Assembly (NCBI GenBank): GCA_033557685.1
Contig: JAWQRN010000370.1
Location: 1 to 30,678, forward strand
From: Sperchopsis tessellata
Taxonomy: Eukaryota; Arthropoda; Insecta; Coleoptera; Hydrophilidae
Reading direction: 5' to 3'
DNA: 30,678 bases
A model generated the notes under the pieces. The model saw nothing but the letters and a program-made list of their open reading frames with translations. It was not told where the DNA came from and did no database searches. Below, piece by piece: positions 9,801-20,290 of the stretch (its first letter is position 1; each line of letters begins with the position of its first letter). A program made the translations under genes and the position numbers.

Positions 9801-10355
9801 CCGGTGTGTTTACTTTATTACAAATGCAGTAGTCTCGTAGTGCTGGGCAATTAATTACGGATTAAAATTAAAAGTGTTGCATCTTTGATTAAACACTGGT
9901 ACAATTTCTTTTTGTTTTCTAGCGTTTTGTATTTTATTCATGTTTTTAACTATTGCACGTATAGATAACTGTGTGTTATAAATCCCACCCCTGCCAACAA
10001 TATATAACTTTCCGAATCTTGAATGCAGGCTTGTTAAGGTTTCTTTGTATTAATAATACACACTTTTACCGATTATAGAATTTATTCACAAAACCCACTG
10101 CTTTCCTTCACAACTGTCGGAATTATAAAGAGACCTGTCGATCATTTTCTATCACCCAGGAAGCCATGTTTTATGACCAAAATTATAAACCTTAGAACTA
10201 GAGAAGGTAGGTAGCCAATGTACGCATAAACAAAGTAGGCTCACTATAATGTAATTTACAAATTTTGATCGGGTGTGATTTAGAACCCTGAAATACCCCA
10301 CTGATGATTTAATATAGATTACATTGGTAGTATGATATCAAACAACATATAAAAT
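9801..10355. other. Stretch with no recognised gene
   Basis: AT-rich sequence without transposase, RT or tRNA-like motifs. No open frame of note was seen. Confidence 0.45.
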
Positions 10356-10601
10356 TCAGTATTTCTGAAGACATAAAATTGTATTTCCTCAAGTACTGGT
10401 TGAGAGCCATTCTTCCATATTATCAGGCATGACAGTCACATCAATCCGTCTTCCATATGTATTCAACATAATATTTGATTTGGAGATATTGCCTAGTTGT
10501 TCAAGAGCTGGCCTGGCCATTTTCATTCCACGAAATACTTCAGTGGTAAATTGTCATCCACAGTAATTTACAAACTTTATAAAATCTTCTAAGAAGAGCA
10601 T
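10356..10601 (-). pseudogene. Unidentified coding relic with two in-frame TGA codons
   Basis: From ATG at 10601 to TGA at 10356, one minus-strand frame of 82 codons contains only two internal stops, both TGA (10556-10554 and 10391-10389). It reads like real protein: MLFLEDFIKFVNYCG, stop, QFTTEVFRGMKMARPALEQL then GNISKSNIMLNTYGRRIDVT and VMPDNMEEWLSTST. Charged and hydrophobic residues alternate as in a folded domain, and Met content is high. An in-frame TAG lies just upstream of the ATG. I do not recognise the family. It may be a relic of a transposon protein or a processed host gene. Chance cannot be excluded. Confidence 0.38.
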
Positions 10602-11424
10602 GGTTGTCTAGCTGTGTTCTTTTCTATTAAACGTGCAGTTAGTCAGTGGTAATTTTAATTTATTTTAAGCTATTTAAAAGGAATATTTACCCGTAACCTT
10701 AAGTTTTTGAGAGCTGACAGAGTTTTCATTTTAAAGTGATAATGGTAGAAACTTTTTTAAATTTCAAAACATTAATAACGGCTGTCATGCAAAACTTTGA
10801 AACGCCCTAGTTGCTTCATTAACGTAGACGCCACCTACGGGGTTATAGTAAAAGTTAAATATTAGTTTGGTTTAAACTTATATGACTATTATATTTCATG
10901 TGGCTGGTTTTGTTACTATATGGTTGATGTGATAACTAGGGGATAATTAAAACTTTAAATTATTTTATAACGGAAGAGTATTGCAATATATACGAGGAAG
11001 TTCCAATTAGTATAGTTCCACTAAAGCGTAGATAACACCATAGTATAACATTCACTAAACATGTGAAAATTTGGTCTAGTGTGCCATTGTTATTACTTGC
11101 ATTAAATACATCATTCCAGGCTCCAAATCATCGTCAGAGTTGCAGAGTTGGTTTTTTTAAATTATTTGATTCTTTGTCGTTAATCCATGTGATATATCAA
11201 TGTTTATGCAATTAGAAATAAGTGTTAGTATATGTAGTATACTATAGTTAAACGTCAATATCAAATAAAACAAAATATACTACTCACTTCGGAATACTCG
11301 AGATATACCGGATATTTCAAGGAATGAACTCTACTATGAGCTCTTTTTTATTTCTTAGGTATTACATTACGTAATGTATAAGTAATATTAGAAATAATAT
11401 TATATGTATTATAACATTCTCACT
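10602..11424. other. AT-rich stretch with no recognised gene
   Basis: No coding motif was seen. The only local structure noted is a perfect 16-bp palindrome at 11363-11378. Confidence 0.45.
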
Positions 11425-11799
11425 CTCGGGGATTATCACCTTGTTGTGGTGAGAGGGCTCTGTAGGTTCAATGACCCTGAGGGCGACGCCAGCTGGAGCA
11501 AATGCTCCAGGTAGGGCCACCCTTGCTGGTAAAGCCAAGGGTGATAACTGAAGCTAAGAATTATCCAAAGCCGCAGCGTTTGTACCCAGATTCGACGGCT
11601 TCACACAGCGTCTGTTTCCAGATTGGGCCAATGATTTCAAACTCACGAACTTCCTCGGCAAGTGGGGTGTTTTAATACAATTTATACCTCATGGAAACGC
11701 GAAATTTAAAGACAAAATTGCGCCAGATGGGTAGAGTTAGTAATTAAAACTCCCAAATATCGCTAAATCAATCCAATCCAGTACCAAAAACAAAGTCAT

Positions 11800-12540
11800 T
11801 CAAAACTGGCAGTATCAATATTTAACGTTCGATCCTATCTCAGTGATAAGAGACTCGATAAATTAGAGTTATAACATAAATTGGAACATAGTAGGCCTAG
11901 CTGATATCATAAGAAAAGGAGGAAGCCTTTAATCAACTAAATTCTGGAAACACCCTATACCATGGTGAAAATGTAGAAGGAGGAAATGAAGAAGTCAGCT
12001 TCATGTCCACAAATCAACTGCACAAAGTATTACTTTGTACAAAAGCGTTTCTGGAAGAGTATCCTATCTAGTGATTGAAATAAATAAAAAGCTAAGCAAA
12101 GAAGTAATACCGGTCTATGCACCAACATCAGCGCATGTCGGCGATAAGGTTCAAGTTGTTTATGAAGACATCACAATAACAATGGATGAAATTAACACAA
12201 ACTACACCCTGATCCTGGGCGACTTGAATGAAAAGCTTGGACGTCAAATACAGTCAGATGAGGGTAATGTTGGAAACTTTGGGTACGGGACTAGGAATCC
12301 TCTACCATTCATATATGTTGTATAATTTCTTAGAACAAAAGCGTATAAACTCTACGGACACCTTCTATGAAAGACAGGCACAACGAAAATTTGTATTAGT
12401 CCAGACGGAAAAACCAAGAATGAAATTGACTATATTCTGACAACAAATAAATGCATAGTAACAAATGTTTCTGTACTAAATTAATTCTCAATAGGAAGTG
12501 ACCATCGATTGGTTAGAGCAAATATAGTTCTAAAGGAAAA
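11800..12540 (+). pseudogene. LINE C endonuclease pseudogene (APE-type)
   Basis: The APE-type endonuclease would nick the target to prime reverse transcription. Visible blocks are: SDKRLDKLEL (11840-11870); KSVSGRVSYLVIEINKKLSK (12041-12100); VIPVYAPTSAHVGDKV; YTLILGDLNEKLGRQ (12205-12246; the GDFN box with Phe to Leu); VGNFGYGTRN; then, shifted one frame, TDTFYERQAQRKF, SPDGKTKNEIDYILTTNKC-like codons and a relic of FSIGSDHRLVRANIVLKEK ending at 12540. The terminal SDH catalytic box is present at 12498-12506. Frameshifts near 12300 and 12390 and an in-frame stop near 12481 inactivate it. It is contiguous in logic with the linker that resumes after LINE D. Confidence 0.8.
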
Positions 12541-13550
12541 GCCACTAAGATCTAAGTGGCTTCACGCACTGCCTACACTTATAGATACAAACACAGTGCT
12601 CAGAATGGTTTTCGGCAATCAAGATCCACTGAGTCGGCAGCTTATGAGTTGCTAAAGCAGATATATAGTAACATCAACAGCAAAAAGGTCACGGCTCTGC
12701 TGCTTTGCGACTTGAATAAGGCCTTTGATATGGTCTGTCCTCAGATATTAATACCTAAATTGGAGAGATATGGCATAAAGAGGACAGCCTTGCGATGGTT
12801 TGAATCCTACTTGGTTGGTCGTCAGCAATATGTTTCTGTTCCGGATGGTGCAACCGGAGGATCATCGGATGCCAGATAATCTCTTGTTGAAACAAAGGTG
12901 GAGGTACCCCAAGGATCTATATTGGGTCCCACGATATTCAATATTTTTATAAATGATTTACCATTGTTTGTGGACGCTGATCTGGTGATGTACGCCGATG
13001 ACACTACCGCCATAATATCAGGTACCAATCAGGAGGAGTTGCTGCTGCGGGCCAGTTAGGTGTTACTCAGTTGCATGATTGGTTTTCGAGTAACTGTTTG
13101 TATTTGAATATAACTAAGACACACTTTATTATCTTTAACAACATAACAATATTGAAGTCTCGTTCAGATGATCTTATCGCATTATTTCATTGGCTTTTGG
13201 CTTGGGCTTTGTGTTTTTGTTTGTGCTGTATCTGTTTCAGATGTAGCATCTGTTCAAGGGTGAGTGCGTGTAGGAATTAAATGTTGACTCGGATTTTTTT
13301 GTGTTTTATCTGTGGTGTATATGTGAGCATATATAAATGTGTAAACGCATACCAGTGATCTTCTTAGTTTAAAGTGACGATCCCATGATATGACTCAATT
13401 TTTGGAAACATTTTCAACATGACATGGAGAATTTTTTTTTAATTTTTGCTCTCAATTATTTATATTAAATTGTTTGAGATTTATAATCATGTATTTTATG
13501 TATACCGTTTTGGTCTAAAGGCATAATAAAGTTCGTATTCTTATTCATCT
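12541..13550 (+). mobile_element. LINE D: 5'-truncated LINE nested in LINE C
   Basis: A 1010-bp insertion flanked by TAAAGGAAAA (12531-12540) and TAAAAGAAAA (13551-13560), which match at 9 of 10 positions. LINE C coding runs up to the left flank (LKEK) and resumes at the right flank (LKEK then CNEYEDM). The 3' part (13170-13550) is a non-coding tail ending near AATAAAGTTCGTATTCTTAT. Its RT differs strongly from LINEs A, B, E and G. CR1/L2/Daphne-like or jockey-like placement is tentative. Confidence 0.8.
12585..13165 (+). pseudogene. LINE D reverse transcriptase pseudogene
   Basis: A 107-codon open stretch (12556-12879) reads QNGFRQSRSTESAAYELLKQ, then ALLLCDLNKAFDMVCPQILI (motif with catalytic Asp in place of the usual LDLSKAFD), LERYGIKRTALRWFESYLVG and RQQYVSVPDG. 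After a stop at 12879-12881 the frame continues with EVPQGSILGPTIFNIFINDL (12902-12961), then DLVMYADDTTAII with an intact YADD at 12991-13002. A frameshift at about 13050 leads to LHDWFSSNCLYLNITKTHFI (13068-13127). The catalytic aspartates and the QGS and YADD boxes are all present, so this copy has decayed less than its host LINE C. It still carries a stop and a frameshift and lacks the endonuclease. Confidence 0.85.
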
Positions 13551-13560
13551 TAAAAGAAAA

Positions 13561-14330
13561 ATGTAACGAATATGAAGATATGGTCAAGACTGCGTCAATG
13601 GATCAAAAACTGCATGAAACTCTCGATGAATCAAATAATGTTATTTGCTCTGCTATCCTTAAATCCTGCAAGCATTTCGCAACGAAAAGAAAGGTGAAAC
13701 AATACGTTATTAGTAATCACACCAAAGCACTAATAGACCAGCGCCGAAAGCTAGCATCTGAATTTATTTTAAGAAAATCACAAATGTATGTTCTAAAAGA
13801 TGAAGACGAAAACAAAATAAGGCACAAGAGAGACATTACTGAATTCGTAATCAAGTTGTACCAAAAACTGCATGCCTCTCAAAAAGAACCACCAACTGCA
13901 ACCACTAACAACCTTGAGCAAAAAATAATCTAGGTCAACTCGGAAGATATGCCAGACAGATACATAAAAAATTAAAGCCGCTCTCAGAGATTTGAATAAC
14001 AATAAGATGCCTGGAATGGATGAAATCACCGAAGAAATGCTAATAGAGGGAGGAAATACAGTATTAGGTCTGCTAGAAGTGATACTGAACAAGTGCCAGA
14101 TATCCCACTGGAATGGAATAAAGCAAGAACGGTGTTTCTATTTAAGAAAGAAATAGATGTACACTTGAAAATTATATCCCATCTCCCTCCTTTCTCAAGT
14201 ATAAAAACTACTCACCAGAATTTTTACGAAAAGTCTAACAAATAAATTCGAAATGTTTGAGGAAAGTGAGCAGGCTGGTTTTCGTAAGGTATATAGCACA
14301 TGTATTGACCATAAAACGAATATCACTAAT
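13561..14330 (+). pseudogene. LINE C linker and N-terminal RT pseudogene (continuation)
   Basis: This resumes the LINE C protein after the LINE D insertion. The 117-codon open stretch at 13580-13933 is a charged linker (KSCKHFATKRKVKQYV, HTKALIDQRRKLASEF, RKSQMYVLKDEDENKIRHK) of the kind found between endonuclease and RT. RT entry blocks follow with frameshifts: VNSEDMPD; AALRDLNNNKMPGMDEITEE (13980-14037); GGNTVLGLLEVILNKC (14051-14098); YPISLLSQV-like and LLTRIFTKSLTNKFE (14205-14252); SEQAGFRKVYSTC (14265-14303). The similarity ends near 14330, before the catalytic aspartates. The minus-strand frames at 13793-14092 and 14195-14401 are shadows. Confidence 0.78.
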
Positions 14331-16206
14331 GCTTGCTTCTCTAAAACGCGAAATTTATCTTTCAGGTGTTTTGCAACTTTTTTGGTACCTATGAGTACCA
14401 CTTGGGACGAAAAGGTTGAATAACGAAGATTTTGATGGCCTTGACCTACTTTATTCCTGCTATTATTTTTCCAGTTTTTTTTATTTGAAAAACTTGTTGA
14501 CTATCTTCCATTTACTTTTAAAGTTAAAGTTACTTATTTTTTTTAGCCTCGTTATTACTTGTTTACTTCTCTTGTTTCCATCATTTACCCCAGTTACTTC
14601 CAATGATCTAAATTAGTTCCGGCTGCTTTCTTTTCAGTCACTTTATGTGGTTTTTCTTCTAGAACTGATATTTAAATGTATTTTTTTATTAATTTAGTAC
14701 ATGTGTGGTGTATTGATAGCCACCACTGAACTTCTGTTAACCTATTATTGATGATAATCATTTTAGCTAATTAAATACGCTACACATATGCTGTTCTATA
14801 TGGAATTTTACCAATCTTTGGCACGACAAAAACATTTAACTTATCTTTAATATGTATCTAAAAACCGTTAATTATTGTTCAAGCTGCCTCTTATCAAGCC
14901 TTCTTTATACGTCTATTGATGGTTGAGATAGAAAATTATACCTTATCACTAGTCATGTAGGTTAATTATTTTTTTTGCCAACAATTTCATCACGTACAAC
15001 TTTAATCTACGACAACAGTCACTTACACATGTTGTGTAATATCAAAGAAATAATGATATAGGATTTATTCCAGTACTATATATTTACTTATAGGCAATTG
15101 GTAATAGTATCCTTGAAACAAGCGGAATTTTATTTGTTTTGGTTACTTCATGCTTTCATGCCCATTGTAGTTTAGCAAATTGATCTATATAAAATACGAA
15201 TTTCTCTAGACCGATAGTTAATACCTAAATAAATAATCGATAAAACTGTCGTTCCTGGTTAACAACAGCACTTCAATCATTTCAAGCCAGCACTTTTTTT
15301 AGTCGCTAATCGTGACGGAATTTCAGCAGCTTACGTCAATCGCATTCCACTAAATAACTGTACGAATTATTTAAATCTTTTATATCAACGTTATTAATTA
15401 CTAATAATGCAATATCACGAGTGAAAATCGAAAAAGTACATGCGCTGTGGTTTGATAAAGTGCTCTCGATAACTTTGATATATTGACGTACTTTATTTTT
15501 TTGTTATTATTAGTTCTATTCTCTTTACTTATTTGTGGTCAAGGTCCTCTGAAAGGAATATGCGTCCGTCTTTTACAGAAAGGTTTTTATTAATAGGAAT
15601 CAGCATGGGTGGACTTGTATTTACGGCTCTTAAAGTATGAAGGAAAAAAAGGGAGACATAATGTTGTAATTGTCCTCGGTCATATTGTTCATTTAGCGAA
15701 GGGTATTATGTGAACGTAAATATATCAGCCCTCTATTTGTAACATGTCAGGCAGTGGGTGCTAATATACCTGAAAATGAAATTATGCTACCTACATGTAG
15801 ATATGTACAAAGGAGCTCTAGTTACTATAGTTTGGTTGCAAAAATCTGATAGGGAGTGCCTTATCTTGTTCATAATTGCTTATTTACATTGTAACTCTTG
15901 CGTAAACAAACCGTTATGCTTCTTAATGATAATTATAATTTGTATTATACACCGTGCTTTAACCGAGAATCTGACTATATTCATTTAAGGGGCTGTTGCC
16001 GTATATACACGTATATGGAGAAACAGACGTTCGCGGTTTTGCAATGCATTATTGAACTAAAATTGCTATAGCAATGGTATTGATACCAATTTAAAGATAA
16101 AGGTTCAGGCTATCGATTAACAAGTTTTAAATAAAAAGTAACAATTAGAAGGTAGCAAAAAGAAATTATAAAAATACCCCATTTCTACGTATGTTAAGAA
16201 ATGTTC
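14331..16206. other. AT-rich stretch with no recognised gene
   Basis: Open frames at 14416-14616 and 15758-15988 (plus) are AT-driven, hydrophobic and without motifs. I found no RT, transposase or tRNA-like blocks here. It may hold older relics beyond recognition by eye. Confidence 0.45.
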
Positions 16207-16347
16207 AATATCTGTATTTTTTCTTTCTTAATCTCTTTCCTCATGTACCCTTGGTAGACATCTAGGTTTTTCCCCATTTTTACTTCTTGTAGAACTCAAT
16301 AAACTCCTTCCTATTAGCTGTACACTCTGTTGCCTGCTTCCAACTCT
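16207..16347 (-). repeat. LINE E 3'-tail fragment
   Basis: This 141-bp piece matches 16999-17139 at a constant offset of 792 bp over most of its length, with scattered substitutions (for example both contain GGTTTTTCCCCATTTTTACT and TGTTGCCTGCTTCCAACTCT). It corresponds to the extreme C-terminal codons and 3' untranslated tail of LINE E in the same orientation. It is best explained as an independent, severely 5'-truncated insertion of the same family, or as a local duplication. It ends abruptly where LINE F begins. Confidence 0.8.
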
Positions 16348-16960
16348 CATTGCCGGATCTCGACCTTTACAATTTTTATTTTAGTAATGTTTTGGATTCT
16401 GACTAGACAGTTCTCGTTTCGCCTGGTATCGGATGATGAGGTAGCAGGGGTTATTTGTGCCATTTCATCTCAGTCTACTGGCTCTGATGGTGTGGGTATT
16501 CGTTTGATAAAGTAATGTTGTCCTCATTTAGATCCTTATATTCGCATATTGTTAATTTTTTTTTGAATTTTTCGTTTTCTCACCTGAAGGAAAACTGCAC
16601 TTATTGTACCTAGTTGTATGGTTAAATCGCCCAAGATGTTTAATGACTTGCGGCTAAGTTGCATTCTGCCCGCCTTATCTAAAGTGTGCGAAAGGATTAT
16701 GGTCAATCATTAGCATGAACACTTGGACATATTTCAAATGCTACCTTTGAATCAATCTGGGTTCCGGCCTGGTTATGGATGTGCTACTGCTTTGTTGGGC
16801 TCGACGGGTGATGTTTTTAGGGCTATCGATGACGGGACACTTAATTTGTTGGTGCTGCAGGACTACTCCAAGGCCTTTGATACTCTCAATCATAAATTAC
16901 TTGTTTCAATTTTACACAACATTGGCCTTGGGAGCGTATTATCAGCCCTAATTCTGTGAC
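16348..16960 (+). pseudogene. LINE F reverse transcriptase fragment
   Basis: This is a plus-strand RT fragment lying between the two LINE E tails. Blocks in order: FSFRLVSDDEVAGVICAISS then QSTGSDGVGIRLIK (16407-16512; early RT fingers block); KTALIVPSCMVKSPKMFNDL (near 16585-16650); ILPALSKVCERIM; then an open stretch with LPLNQSGFRPGYGCATALLG, TLNLLVLQDYSKAFDTLNHK (16840-16899; first catalytic Asp) and LLVSILHNIGLG. It breaks off before the QGS and YADD blocks. Two or more frameshifts separate the pieces. The sequence is distinct from all other LINEs in the window; jockey-, I- or CR1-like is as far as I would go. Confidence 0.78.
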
Positions 16961-17092
16961 ATTTGGTGTTTCTCATGTCATTCTTTCCAGTTCTTTTCTT
17001 CTTCTTCTACTGAATCTTCTTAATTTTTTCCTCATATACCTTTGGTGAATGTCGAGGGTTTTTCCCCATTTTTACTTCTTGTAGAACTCAAT

Positions 17093-19835
17093 TTATTCCT
17101 TCCTGTTCGTTGTACACTCTGTTGCCTGCTTCCAACTCTTTCCTTTGTCTCTTAACGTTTTGGAGATTGTGTCGTTTCCGTGGTCTTCCTCTTGATTTCC
17201 TTCCACAAGCTCTCGCCTCCCACACTTGTTTCACTTACCTGTCGTTTCCATCTCATCTGCCCATCTTCTATTTTTTCTATATGGATGTAACTCCGAGCCT
17301 TTCTCTTATGTCTGTGTTTCGAATTATATCCCTCTTTGTGATTCCTTCTACTCTTCTTAGGTACTTCTGCCGCCTGCACACTCGATTTTTGTCTTGTGTT
17401 TATCACCCATTTTTCAATTCCATTGGCATCAGTATTGGCATCTATATTGTTTTGACACTGTTAGCTTTGTCTCCTTCGAAATTTCCCGTTTGTTCATGAA
17501 TGCCCCTCTTATAGCACTGTAAAGTCTTCCTGCAGTCTTGACTCACTTTCGTATCTTACTTGGCTATCTGTTATCAATCCCATATATTTAAATTCTCTAA
17601 CCTGTTCTAGGTTTTCTTCTTCTACTTGGCTGTTAATTATTTTCTCCTCCTTGGATATCACCATCACTTTTGTCTTTTCTTTAATTATTTTCAGTTTTAG
17701 TATATTCAGTGTCTCCTCCCATATTTTCAGGTTCTCGTTTAGTGCTTTTCTGATCTCCCAAACATTACTATATCATCGGCAAATACACACCCTGTTATGT
17801 CTAATGATGCTAATTCCTTTCGTTCTTGAGTTGCTTCTTAAATAATGTCATCCATTACAGATATGAACAGCAATGGGTTCAAAATTCCTCCTTGTCTAAC
17901 TGCTTGATTTGTTGCAAATTCTAATGACTTTTTATTTGTATTTCTTATATAATTTTTAGTTTGTCTGTACATTGATTTAACTGCCTTTAATAATTCTTCT
18001 CCCATTCCTTTCTAATGTATACTCTTCCATACTTCCTCTCTAGGTATACTGTTAAAAGCCTTTTTCAGGTCCAAAAAGCACATATATCCTTCCGTATGGT
18101 ACTCCCTAGTCTCCTCTGCTATTTGCCTTATGGTAAAGGTCTGGTCTTGTGTACTATGTCCTGATCTGAATCCACTTTGAGAATCATCCAAATGCCTTTC
18201 TATCTTGTCTCGTACCTTTATCTCTAGAATCCGCTCATATATCTTCCCAGGTACGATGATGAGTGATATCCCTCTGTAGTTTCTACATTGGCTAGTATCT
18301 CCCTTCTTGAAAATTGGAACAATCACTGCCACTTCCCCGTCCTTAGGTTTTATTTTATCTTCCCAGGCCTTTTACATACCTCTAGAAGTAATTTCTGTCC
18401 TTTTTGTCCTATATTCTTAACCTCTTCAGGAATTATACCATCATGCCCAACTACTTTCCCTATTTTGATGTTGCTTATTGCTTTGTTTAGTTCTGCTTCT
18501 GTTACTGTTTCGTGATTGTCATAATTTTCTTGTCCTGTCTCCCAAACCTCTTCATCATATGTACTTCTACCATCTTCTCCTAGTAACTCTTGGAAGTACT
18601 CCTTCCATTTGTTCATTTTGTCTTCATGTTCTGTTGCTTAATTTGTTTCAGTTGGCAAGTTTTTGTGCTCTTAGATTTTTTATTACATTAGAGGAAAGTT
18701 TTTGATTTCCTCGACTATCTTCCTCCATATTTCCTCCAAATTCGTTCCATGATATTGCTCTGGCATTTTGAACTTCTTCTTTGGCTTTCTTCCTTTGTTT
18801 TTTATAATCCTGAAATATCTTCTCCTTTCCCTTTTGCAAATATTGTTTCTTCTTTTTTGTCACATTTCATTCACTCGTTGATTCCACCAATTTGTTTGTT
18901 TTCTGCTGTCGATGTAGCATGCTGTTCCACACTCTGCTTTTGCTGCTATTCTTATGATTCCTTTGAATCGATTCCATACCTGGTCCATATCCAGTTTTGC
19001 TGATTATTTTCTTTTTTTGCATCCTTCCTCAACTAGCCTTTGATATTCTTTGCTTACTGTCTCTTCCTTCAGTCTGTATGTTTTGATTACTTGTTTTCCT
19101 TTGGTTTTCGTCAATTTCCTTTGTAGTGCTGTTTTATTTCTGGGTTTCAGTAATGGCTATGCTCAACATGCAGTGGTCACTTCTAATCTCCGTTCCCTTT
19201 CTGACTCTTGCATCTTTTATATCCTTTATATTGCCTATTTCCACCAATATGTAGTCTATTATCGACTTTTCCTTCCTGCTTCTCATTTCTCTTGTAAATT
19301 TGTGTGTCTTTATGCTTAAACCTTGTATTCGTAATCACCATATTATTCGTCGGGCAGAATTCCAGCATTCTTCTTCCATTGTTGTTTATTGCCTCTTCCA
19401 AATATCTTCAAAGAATTTCCTCATACCCTTCCGTTCCCACTCTACTATTAAAATTAAAAAATAAATATTAAATTAAAATATGTCCTAATTGTCATTGTTA
19501 TCATCTTCATTGGGCCTGTAATCTATCACTATTGTCACTTTCATTTGGTGTTTCATTTTTATTTCCAACGTCATGATTCCTTCTGATCTGCATTTCCATT
19601 CCTTTACATCTCTTACCTTTTCCTCTGCCAATACAATTCCTATATGCCTTGGCATTGTCTGTGTTCGTTACTCCGCTATAAAATAGTATATATCCGTTTC
19701 CCAAATTTACGCTTCGCTGTCTTCTATTTTTTCTTTCAGTTTTAGTGAGTATTTGTAGTTTTGCCTTCTCCATTTCGTCCAGTAGTTCTTCCTCTTTTCC
19801 GTTTATCCCTCTTATGTTCCATGTTCCTATCTTGT
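17093..19835 (-). pseudogene. LINE E ORF2 pseudogene: endonuclease + reverse transcriptase
   Basis: ORF2 starts near the motif KIGTWNIRGINGKEEELLDE (TWN codons at 19816-19824). Endonuclease blocks continue with MEKAKLQILTKTERKNRRQ and YILFYSG. The GDFN box is deleted near 19440-19480 and replaced by an AT-rich filler. The GSDH-type box survives as EIRSDHCM (19169-19192). RT blocks: NKAISNIKIGKVVGHDGIIP; MAVIVPIFKKGDTSQCRNYR with GISLI (18270-18332); IERHLDDSQSGFRSGHSTQD; YMCFLDLKKAFNSIPREEVW (Asp to Asn in AFD; about 18025-18085); and VFADDIVMF with FADD intact at 17772-17783. The C-terminal domain ends SWKQATECTTNRKE with TAA at 17095-17093. Many frameshifts are present. Long plus-strand frames across 17110-19319 are antisense shadows. 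Confidence 0.83.
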
Positions 19836-20050
19836 ACCTTTTCCTCTTGTTTTCAATTTCCTGTCTCCCTTATTATCTTTCACTAGTATTCTTAGTTTTT
19901 TTGGCCTTTAACCGTCAGTTCTTTTTCCTGTTGGTGCCATATCCATCATTTAGCCCACTCATACACTGTTTCCTGTAGCCGTTTCTTCCCTAGCAATACT
20001 TCTAATTTTTCTCTGTATTTCCTTTTCTGTCATAGTCATGTCTTTATCTA

Positions 20051-20117
20051 TATAAAAATAATATAGAAAATGGTCCAAAGAAAACACCAGTATAAATAAA
20101 GTTGATTTATTCAGTAA
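20051..20117 (+). repeat. Left inverted arm of the short element
   Basis: Pairs with 20288-20354; ends in TTGATTTATTCAGTAA. Five mismatches over 67 bp were counted by eye. Confidence 0.85.
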
Positions 20118-20242
20118 GCCAAAGCTTTGACGTTTGCGAAGCAGTGTTTTGGTTTGTTTCCATGTGCTCCGGTTCATTTCGCGCTCTGAGGTCGTAATTT
20201 CCACAGGCCTTTTGTTTGGATTTTTAATCAGCATTTACGTCA

Positions 20243-20290
20243 TAATCCAGCCCTGAAGATGAGGCAGGTGCCTCGAAACATGTTGGATTA
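20243..20290 (+). ncRNA. Hammerhead-ribozyme-like motif
   Basis: Core elements are in hammerhead order: CTGAAGA (20253-20259, matching CUGANGA); a hairpin GAGGC-AGGT-GCCTC (20261-20274) as stem II; then GAAAC (20275-20279). After a short ATG comes TT at the cleavage-site position, followed by GG (20285-20286), which can pair with CC (20251-20252) as the base of stem I. TAAT (20243-20246) can extend that stem against ATTA (20287-20290) across an internal loop. Deviations are one extra T before stem II and a minimal stem III. PLE terminal regions are known to encode minimal type I hammerheads, so the context fits, but activity is unproven. Confidence 0.4.

Larger units (their letters stand above)
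11425..14330 (+). mobile_element. LINE C: plus-strand LINE with 5' leader, endonuclease and partial RT
   Basis: The left end is a GC-richer leader (11430-11640), a strong contrast to its AT-rich surroundings. It matches my memory of 5' leaders that precede APE-endonuclease LINEs in arthropod genomes (GTGGTGAGAGGGCTCTG, GACCCTGAGGGCGACG, TGGAGCAAATGCTCCAGG). Endonuclease coding follows to about 12540, then LINE D interrupts, then LINE C resumes at about 13561 with linker and early RT blocks until it is lost near 14330. The 3' half of the RT, including the catalytic box, is missing. Confidence 0.8.

Noticed and set aside
10356..10601. Selenoprotein reading of the two TGA codons
   Set aside because: No selenocysteine-insertion hairpin was recognised downstream, and the window consists of decayed elements, so simple pseudogene stops are likelier.
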